Source: Aquarana catesbeiana (Eukaryota > Chordata > Amphibia > Anura > Ranidae). Taken from it: 64,000 nucleotides of DNA. This document shows, piece by piece, positions 1 through 10,400 of the stretch. The translations under genes and the position numbers were made by a program. Position 1 is the stretch's first letter. Each line of letters begins with the position of its first letter. Where the stretch lies: contig NC_133336.1 in the NCBI RefSeq assembly GCF_042186555.1, positions 39,550,338 to 39,614,337 on the forward strand. The letters are read 5' to 3'. The notes under the pieces were generated by a model that saw nothing but the letters and a program-made list of their open reading frames with translations, did no database searches and was not told where the DNA came from.

Positions 1-2530
1 AGAGACAGTTTTTGACAAGTCCTTTATTTAAAAAGTATTCTTCCTTCGGTCTTCCTCTTCTTCCTCCGTTCTTCTTCTTCTTCCTCCGGTCTTCTTCTTC
101 TTTCTCCGGTCTTCCTTTTTCCTCCAGTCTTCTTCTTCTTCCTCCGGTCTTCTTCTTCTTCCTCCGGTCGTCTTCTTCTTCCTCCGGTCTTCTTCTTCTT
201 CCTCCGGTCTTCTTCTTCTTTCTCCTGTCTTCTTCTTCTTTCTCCTGTCTTCTTCTTCTTTCTCCTGTCTTCTTCTTCTTTCTCCGGTCTTCTTCTTTCT
301 CCGGTCTTCTTCTTCCTCTGGTCTTCTTCTTCTTTCTCTGGTCTTCCTTCTTCCTCCGGTTTTCTTCTTCCTCTGGTCTTCCTTAATCCTCCGGTCTTCT
401 TCTTCCGCCGGCCTTCTTCTTCCGCCGGCCTTCTTCTTCTTATTATTCTGGTCTTCCTTCTTCCTCCGGTCTTTTTCTTCCTCTGGTCTTCTTCTTCTTC
501 CTCTGGTCTTCCTTTTTCCTCTGGATTTCCTTCTTCCTCCGGCCTTCTTCTTCTTCCTCCCGTCTTCTTCTTCCTCCCGTCTTCTTCTTCCTCCCTTCTT
601 CTTCTTCTTTCTCTGGTCTTCCTTCTTCCTCCGGTCTTCTTCTTCCTCTGGTCCTCTTCTTCTTCCTCTGGATTTCCTTCTTCCTCCGGCCTTCTTCTTC
701 TTCCTCTGGTCTTCCTTTTTCCTCCGGTCTTCTTCTTCCTCCGGTCGTCTTCTTCTTCCTCTGGTCTTCTTCTTCTTCCTCTGGTCTTCTTTTTTCCTCC
801 GGTCCTCATCTTCTTCCTCCGGTCTTCTTCTTCTTCCTCCGGTCTTCTTCTTCCTCCCATCTTCTTCTTCTTTCTCTGGTCTTCCTTCTTCCTCCGGTCT
901 TCTTCTTCCTCTGGATTTCCTTCTTCCTCCGGCCTTCTTCTTCTTCCTCCGGTCTTCCTTTTTCCTCCGGTCTTCTTCTTCCTCCGGTCTTCTTCTTCCT
1001 CTGGTCTTCTTCTTCTTCCTCCGGTCTTCTTTTTTCCTCTGGTCTTCTTTTTTCCTCTGGTCTTCTTTTTTCCTCCGGTCCTCATCTTCTTCCTCCGGTC
1101 TTCTTCTTCTTCCTCCGGTCTTCTTCTTCTTCCTCCGGTCTTCTTCTTCTTTCTCTGGTCTTCCTTCTTCCTCCGGTTTTCTTCTTCCTCCGGTTTTCTT
1201 CTTCCTCTGGTGTTCTTTTTCCTCCGGTCGTCTTCTTCCTCTGGTCTTCCTTTTTTCTCCGGTCTTCTTCTTCTTCCGCCAGCCTTCTTCTTCTTCCGCC
1301 GGCCTTCTTCTTCTTATTCTGGTCTTCCTTCTTCCTCCGGTCTTTTTTTTCCTCTGGTCTTCTTCTTCTATCTCTGGTCTTCCTTTTTTCCTCTGAATTT
1401 CCTTCTTCCTCCGGCCTTCTTCTTCTTCCTCTGGTCTTCCTTTTTCCTCCGGTCTTCCTTTTTCCTCCGGTCTTCTTCTTCTTCCTCCTGTCTTCTTCTT
1501 CTTCCTCCTGTCTTCTTCTTCTTCCTCCGGTCTTTTTCTTCCTCCGGTCTTCTTCTTCCTCTGGTCTTCTTTTTTCCTCTGGTCTTCCTATTTCCTCCGG
1601 CCCTCTTCTTCTTTCTCCGGTCTTCTTCTTCTTCCTCTGGTCTTCTTCTTCTTCCTCTGGTCTTCTTCTTCTTCCTCTGGTCTTCTTCTTCTTCCTCTGG
1701 TCTTCTTCTTCTTCTTCCTCTGGTCTTCTTCTTCTTCTTCCTCTGGTCTTCTTCTTCTTCTTCCTCTGGTCTTATTCTACTTCTTCCTCTGGTCTTATTC
1801 TACTTCCTCCGGTCTTCTTCTTCTTTCTCTGGTCTTCCTTCTTCCTCTGGTCTTCTTTTTCCTCTGGTCGTCTTCTTCTTCCTCTGGTCTTCCTTTTTCC
1901 TCCGGTCTTCTTCTTCTTCCTCTGGTCTTCCTTTTTCCTCTGGTCTTCCTTTTTCCTCTGGATTTCCTTCTTCCTCCGGCCTTCTTCTTCTTCCTCCGGT
2001 CTTCCTTTTTCCTCCGGTCTTCTTCTTCCGGTCTTTTTCTTCCTCCAGTTGTCTTCTTCTTCCTCCGGTCTTCCTCTTCTTCCTCCGGTCTTCTTCTTCT
2101 TCCTCCGGTCTTCTTCCTCCGCTTTTTTCTTCGGTCTTCTTCTTCCTCCGCTTTTTTTCTTCGGTCTTCTTCTTCCGATCATCCTGTGTTTCTGTCTGCT
2201 TCGACGTCTGACATCTCTTATATAACTATGGGGTGTGGCCATAAGGTGACGTTAGCCGAAGACTCCACCCCTTGTGACGTCACCGCCCGGGACATGGTGG
2301 CTCCATGACATCAGAAGGGACGGGGCCCCAGATGACATCACCCAATGGCCACGCCTCATAGTTATATAAGAAATGTCAGACATCGGAGTGAAAAGAAAGG
2401 CAGGAGCCAGTCAGTGGGTGATCACTTTTTTTATTTTCAGCAGGCCAGCGGCAGCAGTGGTGGCGGAGGAAGAAGAAGAGTGGAGGAAGAAGATATTTTT
2501 AACAAAGGACTTGTCAAAAACTCTCTTGTC
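1..2530. mobile_element. Foldback (long inverted repeat) element with one arm expanded
   Basis: The first ~30 bases (GTTTTTGACAAGTCCTTT) match the reverse complement of 2505-2530. An inner pair also matches inverted: 2202-2243 against 2345-2386 (TATATAACTATG and GTGGCCAT shared). So 1-2243 and 2345-2530 are unequal arms around a ~100-bp loop. The right arm has only a short AGAAGAAGAAGAG tract where the left has 2.1 kb of CTTCTTCCTCCGG repeats. The left end is cut by the window edge, so no target-site duplication can be read. Confidence 0.6.
40..2195. repeat. Polypyrimidine minisatellite (CTTCTTCTTCCTCCGGT)n
   Basis: About 2.15 kb of units near 12-17 bp built from TTCTTCTTCCTC(C/T)GGTC, on one strand almost pure C/T interrupted by GG. 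Long open frames in it (Phe/Leu/Ser-rich on +, Arg/Lys/Glu-rich on -) are by-products of the repeat and not genes. It lies in KLHDC1 intron 1, in the left arm of the foldback element. Confidence 0.95.
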
Positions 2531-2539
2531 ACACTACAC

Positions 2540-3050
2540 TACTTTTTTTTGGGTTAAATTGGTAGGGGGACAATGTATCCGATACTCATTCACATGGGGA
2601 GGGGGGGCGGCCGGGATCTGGACCCCTTGTTCAAGGGGGCTTCCAGTTTGTGATGAGCCCCCTGACTGCAGACCCCAGCTATATTTTCTTTTTTTGGGGA
2701 GGGACCCCACGCTGTTATTTTCTTAAATTTTTTTAAGCTGGAAAATCTTTTCTTTTACATTCAGCTGTCGGCGGGGACTCATCAGTTGTTAAGGACGCGG
2801 CGGCCGGCTTCCCGGCCCGCTTCTTAGCAACCGGCTATATATATATAGTGAATGTAAAGCAAAAAAAGTACTTGCGTTTTGAATGCGGGTTCATTGAAGT
2901 CTATTACATGCAAAATGCTGCTGGAAAAAAGTCCCTAACCCTTTCCAAAAATGCATTGATGTGAACGTGTTCCATAAGAACCCATGTTGAAAAAAAATGG
3001 CCTGTGTTTCTGCAAAAAGCATGAAAAAAACGCATTTGGTGTAAATGGAG
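2540..3050. other. Intronic DNA with no recognised element
   Basis: Contains a G-rich run near 2597-2610, a short (TA)n at 2828-2839, and a stretch from 2855 to 3050 that resembles other short amphibian repeats but has no clear ends. No exon or RNA gene was seen. Confidence 0.4.
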
Positions 3051-3054
3051 CCTT

Positions 3055-4114
3055 ATTCTTTGTGGCATAGATTCAACAAGGTGTTGGAATCATTTCTCAG
3101 AGATTTTGGTCCATAGTGACATGATAACATCACGCAGTTGCTGCAGATTTGTCGGCTGCACATCCATGATGCAAATCCTCCATTCCACCACATCCCAAAG
3201 GTTCTCTATTGGATGAGATCTGGTGAGTGTGGAGGCCATTGGAGTACAGTGACCTCATTGTCCAGTGGTGAGATGATTGGAGCTTTGTGACATGGTGAAT
3301 TATCCTGCTGGAAGGAGCCATCAGAAGATGGGGACACTGTAGTCATAAAGAGATGGACATGGTCAACAACAATACTCAGGTAGGCCGTGGGGTTAAAATG
3401 ATGCTCAATTAGTACTAAAGAGCCCAAAGTGTGCCAAGAAAATATCCCCTACATCATTACATCACCACCACCAGCCTGAATCGGTGATACAAAGCAGGAT
3501 GGATCCATGCTTTCATGTTGTTTACGCCAAATTCTGACCCCACCATCTGAAATCGAGACCCATCAGACCAGGCAATGTGTTCTTAGCTGACAGGAGTGGC
3601 CCCCGGTGTGGTCTTCTGGTGCTGTAGCCCATCTGCTTCAAGGTTCGATGTGTTGTGCATTCAAAGATGGTATTCTGCATACCTTGGTTGTAACGAGTGG
3701 TTGTTTGAGTTACTGTTGCCTTTCTATCATCTCAAACCAGTCTGCCCATTCTCCTCTGACCTCTGACATCAATAAGGCATTTTCTTCCACACAACTTCCG
3801 CTCACTGGATATTTTCTCTTTTTCGGACCATTCTCTGTAAACCCGAGAGATGGTTGTGCGTAAAAATCCCAGTAGATTCGCAGTTTTTTAAATTCTCAGA
3901 CCAGCCTGTCTGGCACCAACAACCATTCCATGTTCAAAGTCACTTAAATCCCCTTTCTTCCCCATTCTAATGCTCAGTTGAACTTTAGCAAGTTGTCTTC
4001 ACTACGTATAGATGCCTAAATGCATTGAGTTACTGCCATGTGATTGGCTGATTAGCAATTTGTGTTACCAAGCAATTGAACAGGTGTACCTAATAAAGTG
4101 GCCGGTGAGTGTAT
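3055..4114 (-). mobile_element. Tc1/mariner element, 3'-truncated, dead transposase
   Basis: Ends at 4081-4114 with the terminal GTACCTAATAAAGTGGCCGG, inverted relative to the copy at 47247. The minus strand reads pieces of a DDE transposase, including FQQDNSPCHKA and WPPHSPDLIQ, broken by stops and frameshifts. The distal terminal repeat is missing. Same family as 47247-48066. Confidence 0.85.
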
Positions 4115-4229
4115 AAAAGGGGCTCATATGCTTGTGATCCTGACATTGTGTCTGTCAGGGTTTGATCACAGCGACTTATTACAGCGTACTGCGAGGGCCG
4201 CGTTTACCCACACAGGAGTTACGTGCAAG

Positions 4230-6076
4230 CAGTGGCGTCACTACGGTTGGTGTCACCCGCTGCGGTAAAACATGGTGTTCCTCCCCCTCCACCAATTATA
4301 GTCGCCCCTCAGTACAGACCCCCTTCCAAGTATGGTCCTACCTCCACAAAGTATAGTCCCCCTTCAGTATAGCCCCCACCCCACTTAGTACAGTTCCCCC
4401 TCCCTCAGTATAGACCCCCCACTAAGTATAAACCCCTACATCAGTACAGACCCCCCTCCGTACAAACCACCCTCCTCCTCCATTAGTACAGATCCCTCCC
4501 CCCAGGACAAAGCACCCCCCCTCCATTAGTACAGACCCCTCCCCCCAGGACAAAGCACCCCCCTCCATTAGTGCAGACCCCTCCTCCCAGGACAAAGCAC
4601 CCCCCTCCATTAGTGCAGACCCCTCCTTCTAGGACAAAGCACCCCCCTCCATTAGTGCAGACCCCTCCTTCTAGGACAAAGCACCCCCCTCCATTAGTGC
4701 AGACCCCTCCTCCCAGGACAAAGCACCTCCCCTCCATTAGTACAGACCCCCTCCCCCAGGACAAAGCACCCCCCTCCATTAGTACAGACCCCTCCCCCCA
4801 AGACAAAGCACCCCCCTCCATTAGTACAGACCCCTCCCCCCAAAACAAAGCACCCCCCCTCCATTAGTACAGACCCCTCCACCCAAGACAAAGCACCCCC
4901 CCTCCATTAGTACAGACCCCCTCCCCCAGGACAAAGCACCCCCCCTCCATTAGTACAGACCCCTCCCCCAGGACAAAGCACCCCCCCTCCATTAGTACAG
5001 ACCCCCTCCCCCAGGACAAAGCACCCCCCTCCATTAGTACAGACCCCTCCCCCCAAGACAAAGAACCCCCCCTCCATTAGTACAGCCTCCCTCCCCCAGG
5101 ACAAAGCACCCCCCTCCATTAGTACAGACCCCTCCTCCCAGGACAAACCACCCTCCTCCTCCATTAGTACAGACCCCTCCCAAAACAAAGCACCCCCCTC
5201 CATTAGTACAGACCCCTCCCCCAAGACAAAGCACCCCCCCTCCATTAGTACAGACCCCTCCCCCAGGACAAAGCACCCCCCTCCATTAGTACAGACCCCT
5301 CCCCCCAAGACAAAGAACCCCCCTCCATTAGTACAGACCCCCTCCCCCAGAACAAAGCACCCCCCTCCATTAGTACAGACCCCTCCTCCCAGGACAAAGC
5401 ACCCCCCTCCATTAGTACAGACCCCTCCCCCCAGGACAAAGCACCCCCCTCCATTAGTACAGAACCCTCCCCCCAGGACAAAGCACCCCCCTCCATTAGT
5501 ACAGACCCCTCCCCCCCAGGACAAAGCACCCCTCTCCATTAGTACAGACCCCTCCCCCCAGGACAAAGCACCCCCCTCCATTAGTACAGACCCCTCCCTC
5601 CAGGACAAAGCACCCCTCCTCCATTAGTACAGACCCCTCCCCCAAGGACAAAGCACCCCTCTCCATTAGTACAGACCCATGGACAAAACTACCCCCTTTA
5701 TCAGTAGTACAGCCCCCCACCTGTCACAACACTGCGGAGGACATCCCCCCTCATCGCAAGCCGACACCCCCTCCTCCCCCCCCCACCTGTTACTGCACTA
5801 GCTCTGGCGGCTCAGATATATGGAACACCCGGGTGGCAGCTAGAGAGGAGAGGACAGCGTGCAACCGCGCCGGGTGGAGAATGGATCGAGACAGGCAGCA
5901 GCGCCGTAGTGAGAGACAGAGGAGGAGAACCGCGGTCGCGGTGCTGGAGGTGGGTTTCCAGCTGAAAGAAAAAAAACTTCCAAGGTCAGCCAGAGCTTTC
6001 CTCACCCTCAGGATGGTGGCACCTCTGTAGCGGGTGGCATCGCAGTGTGGACCGCACCCCCCTAGCAACGCCACTG
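4230..6076. mobile_element. hAT-like non-autonomous element carrying a minisatellite
   Basis: Terminal inverted repeats CAGTGGCGTCACTA (4230) and TAGCAACGCCACTG (ending 6076) are flanked by cGTGCAAG (4222-4229) and aGTGCAAG (6077-6084), an 8-bp target duplication with one mismatch, as hAT elements make. The ends extend into inverted GGTGTCACCCGC / GCGGGTGGCATC. No transposase. Most of the interior is the 42-bp array. Confidence 0.75.
4440..5690. repeat. 42-bp minisatellite, about 29 copies
   Basis: Unit: CCATTAGTACAGACCCCTCC followed by CCCCAGGACAAAGCACCCCC and CT, with 1-3 base length changes in the C runs. Overlapping Gly/Cys-rich frames on the minus strand are artefacts of the repeat. Confidence 0.95.
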
Positions 6077-6268
6077 AGTGCAAGCAGTCCTATCAAGGTC
6101 AGTTGGGAGCACAGCCCCAGACAGTGTGTGTTCTGGGTCATGCACCCGCATTGATATCAGACTGGGAAATCTTTGCATCTGATGTGTCTTAGTCGACCTT
6201 AATAGGACTGCCTGCACAGGGATGCATGGAACACCTTTGCAGGTATATACAGCCTTCACATGAGTGTA

Positions 6269-6471
6269 CATACACCATATTACCAAAAGTATTGGGATGC
6301 CTGCCTTTACACACACATGAACTTTAATGAGTCTGTAGGGTTCAATATTGAGTTGGCTCACCCTTTACAGCTATAACTCTTCTGGGAAGGCTGTCCACAA
6401 GGTTTAGGAGTGTGTCTATGGGAATGTTTGACCATTCTGGCCTACACTTATAGCAAGAGCATTATCCAACT
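6269..6471 (-). mobile_element. Tc1/mariner fragment (ACCAAAAGTATTGGGA family), 3' end
   Basis: Begins with the terminal motif TATTACCAAAAGTATTGGGA and runs through sequence matching, inverted, the 3' ends at 21597, 29143 and 42525, up to GACCATTCTGG. The rest of the element is absent; the MITE at 6475 follows directly. Confidence 0.8.
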
Positions 6472-6474
6472 TTA

Positions 6475-6723
6475 GTCTACGTTCCCACTATTGCGACCCC
6501 AAAGTCATGCGATTTAGGGTGCAGCTTTGATGCAGCGTTACACTCTCTGGATCAAAGTCGCATCAAAAGTTGCATCACAGTAGTACAGGCACCTTTTAAA
6601 TGTTGTTGATTTTCAAAGTCGCATAGATTGGATCGGGTGTCATTGAAATCAATGGCTGTGACTTGTCATGCGATTTTATGTGTCTAAAGTCTCATGACAA
6701 GTCACACTAGTGGAAACAAAGCC
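6475..6723. mobile_element. Harbinger-type MITE
   Basis: Flanked by TTA at 6472-6474 and 6724-6726. Ends GTCTACGTTCCCACTA and TAGTGGAAACAAAGCC are imperfect inverted repeats, and the interior is an imperfect palindrome (AAAGTCGCAT / CATGACAAGTC). No coding capacity. Same class as 9986-10235. Confidence 0.65.
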
Positions 6724-6809
6724 TTAATCAAAGCTGCACTGTGTGTTTTTATCTACAGGCTCCCCCCACTTGCATAGAGAGTTTTCAATAAAGGTGAACT
6801 AACCACTTA

Positions 6810-7195
6810 AAGCGGCGTTCCATCCAAAAATGGAACTTCCGCTTTTCGTAATCTTCCCCCCCTCCGGTGTCGCATTTGGCACCTTTCAGGGGGGAGGGGA
6901 GAGCAGATACCTGTATAATCCAGGTATTTGCTCCCACTTCCAGGCATAGGTAGCCGCAGTATCCGCGGCTATCTATCCCATATGCGGCGCCCCCCCCCCC
7001 CGCTGTCTTCTGGGAGACACACAGGTCCCAAAAGACAGCAGGGACCAATGGAATCACGCAGCGCATCTCGTGCATGTGCAGTAGGGAACCAGGCTTCACT
7101 TCCTGATTCCCTTACCGAAGATGGCGCCCTGGACAGATAAGTGTTCATATTTTAAAAGTCAGCATCTGTAGTATTTGTAGCTGCTGACTTAAAAA
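6810..7195. mobile_element. TTAA-type (piggyBac-like) MITE, one end lost
   Basis: Starts at TTAAAGCGGCGTTCC and runs in the opposite sense to the complete copy at 54348-54776, sharing the AGCTGCTGACTT and GGTGCCAAA-type blocks. The far terminal repeat is missing and a short Tc1 terminal fragment (7203-7232) follows. Confidence 0.55.
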
Positions 7196-7342
7196 AAAAA
7201 TATACACTATATTACCAAAAGTATTGGGACTCTGACGCATTTCACCCTGCCCCCCCCCCCCCCCCCAGTAGTTCCCTGCTTGTAACTTAAATTACTTTTG
7301 AATGATCTCCACATTCAAGTTATTTTAACAAATCTCTTACAG

Positions 7343-7413
7343 ACAATTGAAGAAAATGAAGTTTACTTGCCAAATGACGAAATCTGGGTCTATGACAGTG
7401 AATGCGGATTATG
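7343..7413 (+). CDS. KLHDC1: KLHDC1 exon 2
   Basis: Acceptor AG at 7341-7342, donor gtaagt from 7414. It is 71 nt, starts in phase 0 and ends after two bases of a Trp codon. It encodes NEVYLPNDEIWVYD, the end of the first kelch blade. No exon with the expected RSGH...WGGY start was found between 1 and 7342. Confidence 0.93.
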
Positions 7414-10400
7414 GTAAGTTGTCTTTTATTCAGATTTTTTTTCCCCTCAAGCAATTAAAACACTTGGCAGGGTTTTCACACTCCACTGCAAGCATTGCTC
7501 TTCTATAGTAACAGATGATTAGACCTCATGTACAAAGTAAGAAAAAATGCTACAGAGGAGGTCTAGTGTTCGAATTAATGCTCTCGCTCAGACATTTGCG
7601 GCGATACCCCACATGCGTGGTGCAAACACTGTTTACATATGTGGGTGTGACCTACATATGCGTTCACTTTTTTTTTTACATTTATTTTATTGTATTTTTT
7701 TCATTTTTACACTATCTTTTTTAAACAAACACAAAAAAAAAAAGGTGATCACTTTTATTGCTATCACAAGGAATGTAAACATCTCTTGACAGGTCCTCTT
7801 TATGAAGAGATCTGAGGTCTTTTAGGCTCCCCTCTACCCTTAAAGTGGTTGTAAAGCCTAAACATTTTTTACCTTAATGCATTCCTTACATGAAGGTAAA
7901 AAATGTTTAGGTGTCTGCATCCCCTCTCACCCCCCTTTACTTACCTGAGCCCTCATTCGATCCAACTCCGTGCATGTCTGCAGCTCTTCTCTCCCCCTCA
8001 CTTCTAGGTCTCGCTGGCTTTGCTGGAGCACCAGGAGTCATTGGTGCTGCCAATCAAAGTGCTGCCAATACAGTGCTGCCAGTCAAAGCCAGTGATGAGG
8101 AAGTGGGGGGCGGGGCCAAGTCCCGCTGTCTGTCTCAAGAGTGGCTTGGACGGAGGGGCTAGGAGCACAGGCGGGGGACCCGAAAAGAGGAGATTTGCGA
8201 TCTCTTTATGCAATTCTTACACCGGTAAGTATAGACATGTTTGTCATTTAAAAAAAATACACATACCTTTACAATCGCTTTTAAAAGCAAAAAAGTGAAA
8301 AAAAAAATGTAACCTTTTCCTTTAAGGAAAAAATAATAAATCATGTTGATATGGCCCGAGAACCAGAAGTGACATTGACATCGCTCCGGTCCTCCAAGGG
8401 CATAGAGATGAGCGATGGCCATCTAGCCATCACTTATCTCTATGTAAAATCGCTGCCGACGCCTGATGGTTTCCGGAGCTCCCGATTTGGTAACGTTAGC
8501 CTGAGAAGTGGCGGGACGAATCGGCCACTTTTATCCTAAAGCCAACTACTTGCAGAAAAAAAAAATACCGGTCTATGGCATCTAGCTGCGGCCATAACCC
8601 CGGTATTTAACGTCAAAATGATGGCGTATATTTACAGTTAGGCAGTGCCAAGTAGTTATGTACAAATACTTATTTCCTCTGTAAAGCTTACATTTGAGTG
8701 ATGTTACTTTCCATTCCAGTAATGAGTCTCATGGTTGCAAATTGCAGGAAGATGCATTTAACAGACGGAGACTTGCCCCCTTCAATGTCTGGGAGTTGTG
8801 GAGCATGTCTGAATGGTAAATTGTATATCTTCGGAGGATATGATGACAAAGGATACAGCAATCAGGTATATCATTTAATTTAAAATAGAACTGTGACCTC
8901 ATTAAAAACTATGTGTTATATTCCCCCCTGCAAAGTCCCGCAAATACTTATTGATTTTGTCTGTGAATTGCGCCTAATGCAGCTTCCTGTGATGGTGTGG
9001 CAACAATGCTGCACTGCTCCTGAATCCAGCGCAGAGTTGGCACTCTCATGTAGACTGTGCCTGTTTACACCACAGTGGGATGAGAAGATGTTTTGGGGAC
9101 ACGGCCGTTTGCTGATTCAACAGCCTGTAGATTGTCATTCACCATCTTTTGATTGATGGCACTCCCTCTGTTGCTGAAACCCTGTCCGCCGCAATGACAC
9201 AGTCCCGCTAAAAATCGCTGATCGCCGCCATTACTAGTAAAAATAAAAATGCCATAAATATATCCAATAGTTTGTAGACGCTATAACTTTTACGCTTATT
9301 GGGATTTTTTTTTTTGTTGCCAAAAACATGTAGCTGAATACATATTGGCCTAAATTAATGAAAAAATTAGATTTTTAAAAAAAATTTATTGGATATGTTT
9401 TATAGCAGAACGTAAAAAATAGTTTTGGTTTTTTTTTTTTTCAAAATTTTCTCTCTTTTTTTTGTTTGGGTACAACGTCGCACGACCGCGCAATTGTAAT
9501 TTAAAACAGCGCAGTGCCGTATCGCAAAAAATGGCCTGGTCAGAAAGGGGGTGACACTTTCTGAGGCTGAAGTGGTTAAGGGGGGTAAAATCTTCTGGAG
9601 GTCAAGTGGTTAAACTTCTTTTACAGAGTGCCCCTGGTTTAATCCTCTACTGAGGTGACCTGGTCGCCTGGTGACCTGGTGACCTGGAACTTAGAATAAC
9701 TGCATTAGTTTCATTGATTTAGAAATGATTGTCTCTTGAAGCATGAGAATTTGTCTTTTATTTTCTTTAAAGCTGTATTACATGGACCTGCACTCAGGGA
9801 ATGGAATGTTCACGTGGAAGCATGTAAAGAATTTTAATGGACGGCCACCAACCCCAAGAGACAAACTTTCCTGCTGGACATACAGAGATCGGTGAGTGAG
9901 GAACACCGTAAAATAAATTGTGTGATATCATCCATACAGTTTTTGGTTCGGTGCTGACAAACCTAATCACCCGCTTGTTCCTTTAGGCCCCTTTCACACT
10001 TGTGCAACCTGAAAGTCGTGCCTCTTGAGGCAATGCCTGTGTAAACGTCAGGTCTGTGGACCTCAAGTCGCATCAAAGTCAGACCAAAGTAGTGCAGGGA
10101 CTACTTTGAAGTTGCTGCGACTTGAAGTCGCACAGATATGAACGGTACCCATTGGCCCAAATCATGGGATACGACTTGTCATGCAACTTTGTAGTCACAT
10201 GTCGCAGGACAAGTTGCACAGGTGTGAAAGAGGCCTTAATCTCTTGGCAGATTCTAGGGGTAATTACTATTCCTCTACTAGCTGCAGACACAACATGGGA
10301 ACTAGAGTGAGTCCACAAGAGACATGCTGTAAAACACTATCAGATGATTAATTCATTGCCTTGCAATAGTTAGCAAAGTGCAGCTTTCACTAGAGATGAG

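Noticed and set aside
24..1085. 353-codon Arg/Lys/Glu-rich open frame on the minus strand
   Set aside because: It is the translation of a short-unit minisatellite that is open in several frames; no start context or known domain.
4483..5608. Overlapping Gly/Cys/Val-rich frames with VCTNGGGC repeats
   Set aside because: The 42-bp unit is divisible by three, so stop-free frames follow automatically; it lies inside a hAT-like element.
5833..6030. Basic 65-codon frame, possible KLHDC1 exon 1
   Set aside because: No RSGH or WGGY kelch start, no fitting donor in phase 0, and it is inside the hAT-like element.
1..7342. Search for KLHDC1 first coding exon
   Set aside because: No plus-strand segment encoding the conserved RSGH...WGGY with a donor was found; the exon is taken to be upstream of the window.
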